A stretch of DNA of 64,000 nt from Idiomarina sp. PL1-037 (GCF_034422975.1 NZ_CP139873.1:1550001-1614000); one strand, 5' to 3'. Shown: positions 37,373 to 46,070, counted from the stretch's first letter. The notes: generated by a model from the letters alone, not told the origin. Numbers and translations: made by a program.

Positions 37373-38039
37373 ATCACACCCGGGCGAAGGCCTTTTATAT
37401 CAGTATGCCTCTGGCGACCTTAGTGCGGCCATGACTTTAGTTGTCGGCACACACATCGATATGTGTAAAGCATGTCGTCAAACCGTGTGCGAGATTGAAC
37501 AGAAGTTGTGTGAAGAGAATTTGGACACGTTGGTTAGTGTTGCCAGTACAACAATGAGCAAGTCTCAGTGTGACCAAATGCTGGAGGCTATTTTTGCCTC
37601 TTCTGCATGCAACAAACAAGTAAACCAACCGAATGAGATGCTCTCTCTGGAAGGTCGTCGCTTTACACTGCCTCGTACTCTGGCTCACAACAGTCATCGT
37701 ATTGGAGAGTGGTCGAAACTGGTCGGTAAGCTCTGGCGCGCACCATTAACTCTGGACAATGGGAATCAGACCAACTTAATTTACATGGCGCCAGGAGCAA
37801 AGCTCCCGGAACATACGCATAAAGGAGAGGAAGCGACACTGGTTATTGATGGTGTTTTTAATGACGAGCAAAGCGAGTACAGGGACGGCGATTTTATGTT
37901 GCTTGATCCGAATCGTACCCATACGCCGGAAACTCAGGATGAAGACTGTTTAACCCTGGCAACTCTGAACGCTCCCTTACACTTTACCTCTGGTATCAGT
38001 AGGTTATTAAACCCCTTTAGTCAGCTTTTCTTTCGTTAA
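37362..38039 (+). CDS. chrR: ChrR-type zinc anti-sigma factor with cupin domain
   Basis: The 225-residue protein has the zinc anti-sigma domain with H6, H31, C35 and C38 (THIDMCKAC), the same residue numbers as Rhodobacter ChrR. A C-terminal cupin follows, with metal ligands H151, H153, E157 (HTHKGEEATL) and H187. ChrR binds and inhibits the sigma factor; singlet oxygen or organic peroxides release it through the cupin domain. All known metal ligands are present, so the sensor should be functional. Confidence 0.93.
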   Translation: MMIKSHPGEGLLYQYASGDLSAAMTLVVGTHIDMCKACRQTVCEIEQKLCEENLDTLVSVASTTMSKSQCDQMLEAIFASSACNKQVNQPNEMLSLEGRRFTLPRTLAHNSHRIGEWSKLVGKLWRAPLTLDNGNQTNLIYMAPGAKLPEHTHKGEEATLVIDGVFNDEQSEYRDGDFMLLDPNRTHTPETQDEDCLTLATLNAPLHFTSGISRLLNPFSQLFFR

Positions 38040-38070
38040 TTTCAAGCGACTCAGCGTACAAAGATTTAAT

Positions 38071-38101
38071 AAAAAAGAACCCGAGGTTAATCCTCGGGTT
38101 C
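38071..38101 (-). terminator. Rho-independent terminator of the thrS-ihfA cluster
   Basis: On the minus strand GAACCCGAGG and CCTCGGGTTC pair across five bases and are followed by TTTTTT. It overlaps the ihfA stop codon. Confidence 0.92.
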
Positions 38102-38383
38102 TGCGTTTTCGACTCTGCTTTTAAATTTTTGACCCGGTTTGAAGGTCACAACCCGACGCGCTGAAATTGGAATTTCTTCGCCCGTTTTAGGGTTGCGTCC
38201 GGGGCGCTGATTTTTAGTTCGCAACTCAAAATTGCCAAAGCCCGACAACTTTACCTGCTCCCCTTTTTCCAAAGCAACTCTGATTTCTTCAAAAAAATCT
38301 TCAACTAACACTTTGGCATCTTGTTTACTAACACCGTATTTGTCGAACAGCACCTCTGCCAGTTCTGCTTTGGTCAGCGCCAT
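38087..38383 (-). CDS. ihfA: Integration host factor alpha subunit
   Basis: The 98-residue HU-family protein is IhfA: MALTKAELAEVLFDKYGVSK, GFGNFELR, the DNA-intercalating arm KNQRPGRNPKTGEEIPISARRVVTF and FKPGQKFKSRV. With IhfB it bends DNA sharply at sites such as sigma-54 promoters. It follows pheT by three bases, the conserved gammaproteobacterial order. The sigma-54 promoters at 56 kb are likely users of IHF. Confidence 0.96.
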   Translation of the reverse strand: MALTKAELAEVLFDKYGVSKQDAKVLVEDFFEEIRVALEKGEQVKLSGFGNFELRTKNQRPGRNPKTGEEIPISARRVVTFKPGQKFKSRVENAEPED

Positions 38384-38386
38384 AGT

Positions 38387-40774
38387 TTAATCCCTCAATG
38401 TTGCATTAAACTCACTCTTTAATGTCTCAATAAATTTAGTCATAAGCTCAGTGACCTCCGCTTCTTCCAAAGTCTTATCGCTGTCTTGAAGAGTAACGGA
38501 TAAAGCCAAGCTTTGCTTACCTTCTGCCACACCATCACCGATGTAAACGTCAAATAAGTTTAGGTCAACTAACTGTTTTACGCCAACATTTTCCATCGCA
38601 GCGATCAGCTCACCTGCCGCAAGGTCTTTATCAACCACGACAGCAAGATCGCGACGAATAGAAGGATAACGAGATACCGGCTTAGCTTGCGGTAAAGGCC
38701 TCTCAGTCACGGCGGATAAGGCCAGTTCAAACACAAAGGTACGCTGGTTAAGCCCTAAAGCTTTATTAAACTTAGGATGTAAAGCGCCGATATCGCCAAC
38801 TTTTTCAGAGCCGCGGTAAATTGCCGCTGATTGCCCCGGGTGCAGTGCTGGATGTTGTGATGCAACAAAACGAAACGCTGCAGCATTACCTGTTTGAGCC
38901 AATAACGCTTCAACATCGCCTTTTACATCGTAAAAATCAACCGCACTATCACCTTCCGACCAGTGCTCGGAGTGCGCTTTACCAGAACGTATGCCACTAA
39001 TAACCGCTTCCTGGCGAACACCATTTTCAGCTGACTCATCTGGAATAAAGCGTAAACCCGTTTCTACAAAAGCCAAAACAGACTGTTGACGCTTCTGATT
39101 ATGAGCAACCGCGCCGACTAATCCCGGCCATAGGCTCACACGCATAGATGACATATCAACCGAAATTGGGTGTGGCAAAGTCAGCGCTGCGGTCTCATCA
39201 AACATCAGTGCCTGATGTTTTGGATCAACAAAGCTGTAGGTTATCGCTTCCTGATAACCACGGCTGACCATAGCATCCACCAATTGATGGGCGCTAAGCT
39301 GGCTTTCTTTACGCTCAGTCATGCGCAGTTGCGCTGCCGGCGGTGCAGCCTGAATTGAGTTATAACCGTAAACACGGGCCACTTCTTCAATTAAATCTTC
39401 TTCAATGCTCAAATCAAAACGATAAGACGGAATGCCAACCTGCCATTGTTCACTGTCAAATGAAACATCAAAGCCTAAACGCTCAAGAATTTCAGTGACA
39501 CTGTCATTAGCAATGCTGACACCCAGTACTTTAGCCAATCTGCTAGCTCTTAGGGTAATGCCATCACGCTTAGGCAAAAATGGCTCTGCCACCGCTTCGG
39601 TTACCGGCCCCGCTTCACCACCGCAAATTGCCAACAACAGTTCTGTCGCTCTTTCCATTGCCGTACGTTGCAACTGAGGGTCTACGCCGCGCTCATAACG
39701 ATGTGACGCATCGGTATGTAGACCGTAACGGCGTGCTTTCCCTAAGATGGCATCCGGTGCAAAGAACGCGCTTTCCAGAAAAATATTTTTGCTATTTTCT
39801 GTTACACCACTGTTTTTACCACCGTAGACACCCGCCATGGCCAGTGCTCTTTTCTCATCAGCAATAACCAGAGTATCGTCGTCCAGCTCAACTTCTTGAT
39901 CATCAAGCAAAGTAAGCTTTTCTTTAGGCTTGGCTAAGCGAACATCGATGTTCCCTTCAAGTGAATCGAGGTCAAATGCATGCATGGGGTGACCCAGTTC
40001 AAGCAACACGTAGTTAGTGACATCAACTACCGGGTCAATGCTACGAATACCGCTGCGTCTTAATTTTTCTGTCATCCATACCGGCGTTGGGCGAGTTAAA
40101 TCGACACCTTTGATAACGCGGCCTAAATAACGCGGACACTGCTCAGCAGCAGACAAGGTAATGCTTAGCGTATCTTCAATACTGGCCGCTACTTCATTAC
40201 TTTCTGGTACTGTTACATCCAGACGGTTCAACACACCTACTTCACGGGCGATACCTCTAATGCTAAGGCAATCACCACGGTTAGGGGTTAAGTCAATATC
40301 AATACTGTTGTCATCAAGCTGCAGGTATTTACGGTAATCCTCTCCGACCGGAGCATCTGCCGGAAGCTCAATAATGCCGTCGTGCTCATCAATGAGCCCC
40401 AGTTCTTTGAACGAGCACAGCATACCGTTTGACGGCTGACCGCGAAGCTTCGCTTTCTTAATTTTGAAATCACCAGGCAATACCGCACCAACTTTAGCAA
40501 CTGCAACCTTAATACCTAAGCGGCAGTTAGACGCGCCGCAAACAATATCTACCGGCTCAGCTTCGCCAACATCTACTTTTGTAATTTGTAATTTATCTGC
40601 GTCTGGATGAGGACCACAATCAATCACTTCACCAACGACGACAGTATGGAATTCATCGGCAACCGGCTCAACAGCATCTACTTCAAGACCCGCCATACTG
40701 AGCTGTTCACTCAATTCATGACTGCTGATGTCGGGGTTAACCCATTCCCTTAACCATTGTTCACTGAATTTCAT
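38387..40774 (-). CDS. pheT: Phenylalanyl-tRNA synthetase beta subunit
   Basis: The 795-residue protein is PheT. It has the N-terminal EMAP/tRNA-binding domain (VDVGEAEPVDIVCGASNCRLG), the B3/4 editing domain, B5 (PVWMTEKLRRSGIRSIDPVVDVTNYV precedes it), the catalytic-like core and the C-terminal ferredoxin-fold anticodon-binding domain (SRYPSIRRDLAVVVD). The length matches E. coli. It follows pheS by 13 bases. Confidence 0.97.
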   Translation of the reverse strand: MKFSEQWLREWVNPDISSHELSEQLSMAGLEVDAVEPVADEFHTVVVGEVIDCGPHPDADKLQITKVDVGEAEPVDIVCGASNCRLGIKVAVAKVGAVLPGDFKIKKAKLRGQPSNGMLCSFKELGLIDEHDGIIELPADAPVGEDYRKYLQLDDNSIDIDLTPNRGDCLSIRGIAREVGVLNRLDVTVPESNEVAASIEDTLSITLSAAEQCPRYLGRVIKGVDLTRPTPVWMTEKLRRSGIRSIDPVVDVTNYVLLELGHPMHAFDLDSLEGNIDVRLAKPKEKLTLLDDQEVELDDDTLVIADEKRALAMAGVYGGKNSGVTENSKNIFLESAFFAPDAILGKARRYGLHTDASHRYERGVDPQLQRTAMERATELLLAICGGEAGPVTEAVAEPFLPKRDGITLRASRLAKVLGVSIANDSVTEILERLGFDVSFDSEQWQVGIPSYRFDLSIEEDLIEEVARVYGYNSIQAAPPAAQLRMTERKESQLSAHQLVDAMVSRGYQEAITYSFVDPKHQALMFDETAALTLPHPISVDMSSMRVSLWPGLVGAVAHNQKRQQSVLAFVETGLRFIPDESAENGVRQEAVISGIRSGKAHSEHWSEGDSAVDFYDVKGDVEALLAQTGNAAAFRFVASQHPALHPGQSAAIYRGSEKVGDIGALHPKFNKALGLNQRTFVFELALSAVTERPLPQAKPVSRYPSIRRDLAVVVDKDLAAGELIAAMENVGVKQLVDLNLFDVYIGDGVAEGKQSLALSVTLQDSDKTLEEAEVTELMTKFIETLKSEFNATLRD

Positions 40775-40787
40775 TGCTTACTGCCCG

Positions 40788-41768
40788 TTAGTTAAATTGT
40801 TTGAGGAAACGCAGATCGTTCTCGAAGAACGCACGTAAATCATTCACGCCGTAGCGCAACATGGTAAGACGCTCGACGCCCATACCAAAGGCAAAGCCGG
40901 TGTACTTTTCCGAATCAATACCCACCGCCTTCAATACGTTTGGGTGCACCATGCCGCAACCTAAAACTTCTAGCCACTTACCGTCTTTACCCATGACGTC
41001 AACTTCTGCCGAAGGTTCGGTAAACGGGAAGTAGGAAGGTCTGAAGCGCACCGTTAGCGACTCTTCGAAAAAGTGATTCAGAAAATCTTCCAGAATTCCT
41101 TTTAACTGCGTGAAGCTGACATCGGTATCAACCATTAACCCTTCTACCTGATGAAACATCGGGGTGTGGGTCTGGTCATAGTCGTTCCGGTACACACGTC
41201 CGGGAGAAATGATCCGCAACGGAGGCTGCTCATTCTCCATGGTACGAATTTGTACACCAGAAGTTTGCGTACGCAACATTGTTGAGGGGGTAAAATAAAA
41301 CGTATCGTGATCAGCGCGAGCCGGATGATTCGCAGGGATATTCAGCGCGTCAAAGTTATGAAAACCGTCTTCGACTTCCGGGCCTTCTTTTACACTAAAG
41401 CCTAAATCACCAAAAAACTGTTCAATACGGCGAATCGTCTGAGTAACCGGATGCACACCACCTACCGCAGAATGCCGCCCGGGTAAAGTAACATCGATAC
41501 GTTCCGCTTCCAGCTTCTGTGCTAACTCAGCCGCTTTCAATAGCTCTTTGCGGGCATTGATACTGGTCTGCACTTGTTGCTTGGCTTCATTAATTTTCTG
41601 TCCGGCTTCCCGACGTTCAGACGGGTCTAGCTTACCTAAGCCTTTTAAAAGCTCGGTAAGCTGCCCTTTCTTACCCATATACTCGACGCGGACTTCGTCT
41701 AACGCAGTCGGTGAATCTGCGGCCGCAATGGCCGATTCAGCCTGCTCAACAATTTGCTCTAGCTGCAT
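40788..41768 (-). CDS. pheS: Phenylalanyl-tRNA synthetase alpha subunit
   Basis: The start at 41768 has GAGGGA upstream and gives MQLEQIVEQAESAI, aligned with E. coli PheS; a frame from 41825 only adds junk. The 326-residue class II synthetase has the N-terminal coiled coil, the FHNFDALNIPANHPARADHDTFY segment, motif 2 RVYRNDYDQTHTPMFHQ and motif 3 GFAFGMGVERLTMLRYG. It joins phenylalanine to tRNA-Phe with PheT. A terminator hairpin lies upstream, so pheS probably has its own promoter. Confidence 0.97.
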   Translation of the reverse strand: MQLEQIVEQAESAIAAADSPTALDEVRVEYMGKKGQLTELLKGLGKLDPSERREAGQKINEAKQQVQTSINARKELLKAAELAQKLEAERIDVTLPGRHSAVGGVHPVTQTIRRIEQFFGDLGFSVKEGPEVEDGFHNFDALNIPANHPARADHDTFYFTPSTMLRTQTSGVQIRTMENEQPPLRIISPGRVYRNDYDQTHTPMFHQVEGLMVDTDVSFTQLKGILEDFLNHFFEESLTVRFRPSYFPFTEPSAEVDVMGKDGKWLEVLGCGMVHPNVLKAVGIDSEKYTGFAFGMGVERLTMLRYGVNDLRAFFENDLRFLKQFN

Positions 41769-41827
41769 CGTATCCCTCAACAACACAAGATAAATAATAA
41801 AGGCGCTATGATAGCGAATTTTCAATG

Positions 41828-41852
41828 AAAAAGGGAGCCAATTGGCTCCCTT
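41828..41852 (-). terminator. Palindromic terminator between rplT and pheS
   Basis: A perfect 22-base palindrome (arms AAGGGAGCCAA / TTGGCTCCCTT, 41831-41852) is followed on the minus strand by a T run. In E. coli the pheST attenuator lies in the same interval with the PheM leader peptide. Here no phenylalanine-rich leader is visible between the rplT stop and the hairpin, so a plain terminator is more likely. Confidence 0.85.
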
Positions 41853-41891
41853 CTAAATCTGTTTATTCTAATCCCTAAAGGTTTTGAATAA

Positions 41892-42245
41892 TTACAGTGC
41901 GCCTTTTGCTTTCTCAACCAAAGCGGCAAAACCGTTTTGATCATGAACAGCGATATCGGCTAAGATTTTACGATCGATTTCGATAGATGCTTTTTTCAGG
42001 CCATTAATAAAGCGGCTGTAAGACAAACCGTTTTGACGAGCCGCAGCATTGATACGAACAATCCATAACTGACGGAATTGACGTTTCTTATTGCGACGGT
42101 CACGGTATGCGTATTGACCTGCTTTAGTTACTGCCTGGACCGCTACGCGATAAACGCGACTACGGGCACCATAATAACCTTTCGCCTGCTTCAGGACTTT
42201 TTTGTGACGCGCTCTCGCGATTACACCACGTTTTACTCGTGCCAT
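41892..42245 (-). CDS. rplT: 50S ribosomal protein L20
   Basis: The 117-residue basic protein is L20 (MARVKRGVIARARHKKVLKQAKGYYGARSRVYRVA, then LWIVRINAAARQNGLSYSRFINGLKKA). It is needed for early 50S assembly and in E. coli represses its own operon by binding upstream of rpmI. It follows rpmI by 13 bases. Confidence 0.98.
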   Translation of the reverse strand: MARVKRGVIARARHKKVLKQAKGYYGARSRVYRVAVQAVTKAGQYAYRDRRNKKRQFRQLWIVRINAAARQNGLSYSRFINGLKKASIEIDRKILADIAVHDQNGFAALVEKAKGAL

Positions 42246-42258
42246 TTGCTATCTCTCC

Positions 42259-42456
42259 TTATGCGTACGGTAACATGCGAGCGACTAATTTAACGTCGGC
42301 CTCATGGACCATGCTCTTAGCGCGAAGCTGACGCTTACGCTTAGGGCTCTTCTTAGTCAGAATGTGACGCAAGTGAGATTGCTTGCACTTAAAACCACCA
42401 GAAGCAGTTTTTCTAAAGCGCTTGGAAGCGCCCTTGTTCGATTTCATTTTTGGCAT
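42259..42456 (-). CDS. rpmI: 50S ribosomal protein L35
   Basis: The start at 42456 gives the standard L35 of 65 residues (MPKMKSNKGASKRFRKTASGGFKCKQSHLRHILTKKSPKRKRQLR). A longer frame from 42507 is not supported by the family. It sits between infC and rplT as in E. coli. The 73-base gap after infC is where L20 translational control would act. Confidence 0.97.
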   Translation of the reverse strand: MPKMKSNKGASKRFRKTASGGFKCKQSHLRHILTKKSPKRKRQLRAKSMVHEADVKLVARMLPYA

Positions 42457-42529
42457 GAAATTAAACTCCGCATTGTTGATAAAAGTGTGAAAGGGTGAGC
42501 CTGACAATCAGACTACTTGTAAACCACGA

Positions 42530-43075
42530 TCACTTCTTGTTGGGTGCCAAGACCATAATCATCTGGCGCCCTTCGGCACGTCTTGGGAACGACTCAACAA
42601 TTGAGATTTCTTCTAAATCGTCTTTAACACGATTTAGCAATTCAATACCCAACTCTTGGTGTGCCATTTCCCGGCCACGGAAACGGATAGTGACTTTGGT
42701 TTTGTCACCTCCCTCGAGGAAACGACGCAGGTTGCGCAGTTTTACCTGGTAGTCGCCCTCATCAGTACCAGGCCGGAATTTAACTTCCTTGACCTGAATC
42801 TGTTTCTGCTTTTTCTTCTGCTCTTTCTGTTCTTTACTCTTTTCAAAGAGGAACTTGCCGTAATCCATCAGGCGGCAGACCGGTGGTTCTGCGTTAGGGC
42901 TCATCTCCACCAAATCAACACCAGCTTCCGCTGCTGCATCAAGAGCCTCGTTAATACTGACGACACCAGCTTGTTCGCCATCGGTTCCGATTAAGCGAAC
43001 TTCATCAACGCCTGTGATTTTTTCGTTGATACGGTTTTTATCTGCAGCTTTCTGAGTTCTTTTTCCGCCTTTAAT
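42530..43075 (-). CDS. infC: Translation initiation factor IF-3, AUU start codon
   Basis: No ATG, GTG or TTG gives the full protein. Reading from ATT at 43073-43075 gives IKGGKRTQKAADKNRINEKI, which aligns with E. coli IF-3 from residue 1. GGAGG lies eight to ten bases upstream. The product is 181 residues with both IF-3 domains (EVRLIGTDGEQAGVVSINEAL, then SPNAEPPVCRLMDYGKFLFE and FRGREMAHQELG). The AUU start is the known device by which IF-3 represses its own translation. It lies 19 bases after thrS. Confidence 0.96.
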   Translation of the reverse strand: MKGGKRTQKAADKNRINEKITGVDEVRLIGTDGEQAGVVSINEALDAAAEAGVDLVEMSPNAEPPVCRLMDYGKFLFEKSKEQKEQKKKQKQIQVKEVKFRPGTDEGDYQVKLRNLRRFLEGGDKTKVTIRFRGREMAHQELGIELLNRVKDDLEEISIVESFPRRAEGRQMIMVLAPNKK

Positions 43076-43094
43076 GGTTTATTCCTCCAAATAA

Positions 43095-45011
43095 TTAATC
43101 AATTTTGCGAGTACGGACTTCGTCCTCTACACGACTGATAAAGTCTTCTAATGGGAATTTACCCAAGTCTTCACCACCCCGTGTACGTACCGCAACCTCA
43201 CCAGCCTCGACTTCTTTGTCGCCGACAACCAGTAAATATGGAACACGTTTTAATGTGTATTCACGGATTTTAAAGCCTATCTTCTCATTTCTCAAGTCGG
43301 CTGATGCACGAATTCCCTTTTCGTTCAGGGTTTTGACAACTTTTCGTACATAATCGCTTTGATTATCCGTGATATTCATTAACACAACTTGCGTTGGCGA
43401 CAACCATAACGGGAAATTCCCAGCGTACTCTTCAATGAGAATACCCATGAAACGTTCAAGTGATCCCAAAATAGCGCGATGAATCATAACTGGCGTATGT
43501 CGCTCGTTATCTTCACCCACATAAGTGGCACCTAAACGCCCTGGCAACGCAAAATCAAGCTGTATTGTACCACATTGCCACGCTCTGCCCAGACAATCGA
43601 ACAAAGTAAATTCTATTTTCGGGCCATAAAAGGCACCTTCACCCGGTAAATAAGAAAAATCGATGTCATTCTTTTTCAAAGCCTCTGCGAGAGCTGTCTC
43701 CGAGCGATCCCATGTCGCATCGTCGCCTAAGCGCTTCTCAGGACGGGTTGAAAGCTTCACATCGATGTTCTCGAAACCAAAGGTTTTGTAAGTTTCGTAT
43801 ACCATTCTGATACAACCCGCGACTTCTTCCTGTACCTGCTCCTCGGTACAAAATATGTGCGCATCGTCTTGTGTGAAACCTCGAACACGCATTAGGCCAT
43901 GCAAGGCACCTGAAGGTTCATTACGGTGACAACTGCCAAATTCAGCCATACGCAACGGCAAGTCGCGATAAGACTTTAAGCCCTGATTGAAAATTTGAAC
44001 GTGTCCCGGACAGTTCATTGGCTTAACCGCATATTCCCGGTTTTCCGATGACGTGGTAAACATCAAATCAGAGAATTTCTCCCAATGACCTGACTTCTCC
44101 CACAGCACCCGGTCCATCATCATTGGACCTTTGACTTCCTGATATTCGTATTCGCGCATTTTTTCACGAATGTAAGTTTCTAACTCACGGAAAATAGTCC
44201 AGCCATTGTGGTGCCAAAACACCATACCCGGCGCTTCTTCCTGCCAGTGGAACAAATCCTGAGCTTTAGCAATTTTACGGTGATCGCGTTTTTCCGCTTC
44301 TTCTAAACGCTGCAAATAAGCTTTTAACTGTTTCTTATCTGCCCAGGCCGTACCGTATATACGCTGCAGCATTTTGTTGTCAGAATCACCACGCCAGTAC
44401 GCACCAGCCATTTTCATAATTTTAAAATGCTGGCAAAACTTCATGTTGGGTACATGCGGACCACGACACATGTCGATGTATTCTTCGTGGTGATAGAGCC
44501 CTGGCGTTGCATCAGTCGGAATGTCTTCGTCAAGGATTTCTATTTTGTAGGGTTCATGGCGTTCTACGAAAGTTTCACGGGCCTCTTTCCAGCTGGCTTT
44601 TTTCTTTATAACGGTATATTCCGTTTTAGCCAGTTCTTTCATCCGCTTTTCAATCTTCTCCAGATCTTCTTGAGTGAAAGTGTGATCAACGTCGATGTCG
44701 TAGTAAAAACCGTTGTCGATGACCGGGCCTATTGCCATTTTTGCGTTTGGCCACATCTGCTTCACCGCGTGCCCCATTAAATGAGCACAAGAGTGACGAA
44801 TAATGTCTACGCCGTCGTCATCTTTCGGTGTCACAATTTCAATGCGAGCGTCATGTTCAATGAGTTCACAGGCATCAACCAGCTCACCGTCAATACGGCC
44901 AGCAACTGTTGCTTTCGCAAGGCCAGCACCGATATCGGCGGCAACTTCCATAATGCTTACAGGTTTATCGAATTCGCGTTGACTTCCGTCAGGGAGAGTA
45001 ATTACAGGCAT
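43095..45011 (-). CDS. thrS: Threonyl-tRNA synthetase
   Basis: The start at 45011 has GGAAAGGAAG upstream and gives MPVITLPDGSQREF, the standard ThrRS opening. The 638-residue enzyme has the TGS domain (1-62), the editing domain with HSCAHLMGHAVKQ and MCRGPHVPNMKF, the class II core with KPMNCPGHVQIF and RMAEFGSCHRNEPSGALHGLMRVRGFTQDDAHIF, and the C-terminal anticodon-binding domain. It charges tRNA-Thr and in E. coli represses its own mRNA. The leader at 45012-45127 seems built for that control. Confidence 0.97.
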   Translation of the reverse strand: MPVITLPDGSQREFDKPVSIMEVAADIGAGLAKATVAGRIDGELVDACELIEHDARIEIVTPKDDDGVDIIRHSCAHLMGHAVKQMWPNAKMAIGPVIDNGFYYDIDVDHTFTQEDLEKIEKRMKELAKTEYTVIKKKASWKEARETFVERHEPYKIEILDEDIPTDATPGLYHHEEYIDMCRGPHVPNMKFCQHFKIMKMAGAYWRGDSDNKMLQRIYGTAWADKKQLKAYLQRLEEAEKRDHRKIAKAQDLFHWQEEAPGMVFWHHNGWTIFRELETYIREKMREYEYQEVKGPMMMDRVLWEKSGHWEKFSDLMFTTSSENREYAVKPMNCPGHVQIFNQGLKSYRDLPLRMAEFGSCHRNEPSGALHGLMRVRGFTQDDAHIFCTEEQVQEEVAGCIRMVYETYKTFGFENIDVKLSTRPEKRLGDDATWDRSETALAEALKKNDIDFSYLPGEGAFYGPKIEFTLFDCLGRAWQCGTIQLDFALPGRLGATYVGEDNERHTPVMIHRAILGSLERFMGILIEEYAGNFPLWLSPTQVVLMNITDNQSDYVRKVVKTLNEKGIRASADLRNEKIGFKIREYTLKRVPYLLVVGDKEVEAGEVAVRTRGGEDLGKFPLEDFISRVEDEVRTRKID

Positions 45012-45033
45012 GAAACTTCCTTTCCAACCAGTG

Positions 45034-45054
45034 GTGACACCTACCAAGTGCCAC
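45034..45054 (-). promoter_or_regulatory. thrS operator arm 2: tRNA-Thr anticodon mimic
   Basis: On the minus strand GTGGCAC pairs with GTGTCAC (one G-U) around the seven-base loop TTGGTAG. Read as an anticodon loop this is U33, anticodon GGU, A37. It ends nine bases before the thrS Shine-Dalgarno, where bound ThrRS would block the ribosome. Confidence 0.7.
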
Positions 45055-45104
45055 GTGCTCTATTTTGGTTTTATCTGCTTTATAGAAAAACCTACGAAAT
45101 TTTT

Positions 45105-45125
45105 GCGTTCGGTACCATCGAACGC
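45105..45125 (-). promoter_or_regulatory. thrS operator arm 1: tRNA-Thr anticodon mimic
   Basis: On the minus strand GCGTTCG pairs perfectly with CGAACGC around the seven-base loop ATGGTAC: U33, anticodon GGU, A37. It lies at the predicted 5' end of the thrS mRNA. With the arm at 45034-45054 it reproduces the two-arm layout of the E. coli thrS operator. Confidence 0.7.
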
Positions 45126-45133
45126 GAGAGGCT

Positions 45134-45162
45134 ACTATAATCGACCGCTTACATTTGAGCAA
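45134..45162 (-). promoter_or_regulatory. Sigma-70 promoter of thrS
   Basis: On the minus strand TTGCTC (45157-45162), a 17-base spacer and TATAGT (45134-45139) form a promoter. Transcription would start near 45127, giving a leader of about 115 bases. Confidence 0.65.
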
Positions 45163-45176
45163 CCGCCGAGCCTGCT

Positions 45177-46070
45177 TTGACATCAGACATTACTGGAGAG
45201 TTAACCGGACAACTCGCCGCTTTACTAGCTGCCAGCTTTTGGGCTGTCGCTACCGTACTGTATCACCGCGCCGGTAGCCACTTCTCGCCCATACAAATGA
45301 ACTTAGTTAAAGGCGTTGTTGCCACTCCCCTGCTTTTAACTATGAGTTTGTTGCTGGGTAACTCATTAGAGCTAAGCTCAGGCCTTTGGTTACTCGCCCT
45401 AAGCGGCATTATCGGTATTACCATTGGCGACAGCTTTCATTTTACTGCCTTGCGGCGTTTAGGGCCCTGGCACGCAATGTTGTTGGAATATCTGGCACCA
45501 CCACTGGCTGCATTCATGGCTTGGGTGTTTTTAAACGACGGTTTATCAACCATTGAAATTACCGGTGCGGTCATAACCTTAAGCGGCGTTCTATGGGTTG
45601 TTACTGAAAAAGCGCCGGACAAACAGCCTGCGCTTTCATTATCCGGTATATTCATGGGTTGCGGCGCGGCATTTTGTCAGGCAACCGGCTTAGTCATGGC
45701 GTTTGCGGTACTAATGCAATCTGGCGTAAACGCTATAGATGCAGCATTTGTGCGTCTTGCCGCCGGGTCTTTATTGCTAGCCATAATTGTCGGGGTTTCA
45801 AAGCGAGGTGCGTATAGCGCAATCATAAAACAAATTCGTTCTATCAACCCTTTGCCTCTGCTCGGCGCTATTTTATTCGGTACTTTTCTTGCTATTTGGT
45901 TACAGCAAATTTCTATCGCCAACATCAACCCGGGTCTTACCCAGACTTTATTATCAACTGCGCCACTTTTTTTGATACCGATTTCTTTACTGAAAAAACA
46001 ACGAATTACCCCGCGCTCTATAACCGGAGCGTTAATCTCATTGGGCGGAATCGGTATTTTATTTCTATAG
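45177..46070 (+). CDS. EamA-family (DMT) transporter
   Basis: The 297-residue protein has two EamA repeats and about ten transmembrane helices; FWAVATVLYHRAG opens the first and ATFLAIWLQQISIANINPGLTQTLLSTAPLF lies in the second. The start is TTG at 45177; no ATG lies before the first helix. DMT transporters export or import metabolites, but no substrate is visible. It is divergent from thrS, and its 5' end overlaps the thrS promoter region. Confidence 0.88.
   Translation: MTSDITGELTGQLAALLAASFWAVATVLYHRAGSHFSPIQMNLVKGVVATPLLLTMSLLLGNSLELSSGLWLLALSGIIGITIGDSFHFTALRRLGPWHAMLLEYLAPPLAAFMAWVFLNDGLSTIEITGAVITLSGVLWVVTEKAPDKQPALSLSGIFMGCGAAFCQATGLVMAFAVLMQSGVNAIDAAFVRLAAGSLLLAIIVGVSKRGAYSAIIKQIRSINPLPLLGAILFGTFLAIWLQQISIANINPGLTQTLLSTAPLFLIPISLLKKQRITPRSITGALISLGGIGILFL

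Noticed and set aside
42914..43075. Truncated infC starting at the TTG at 42913
   Set aside because: The region upstream encodes the conserved IF-3 N-terminal domain in frame from an AUU start.
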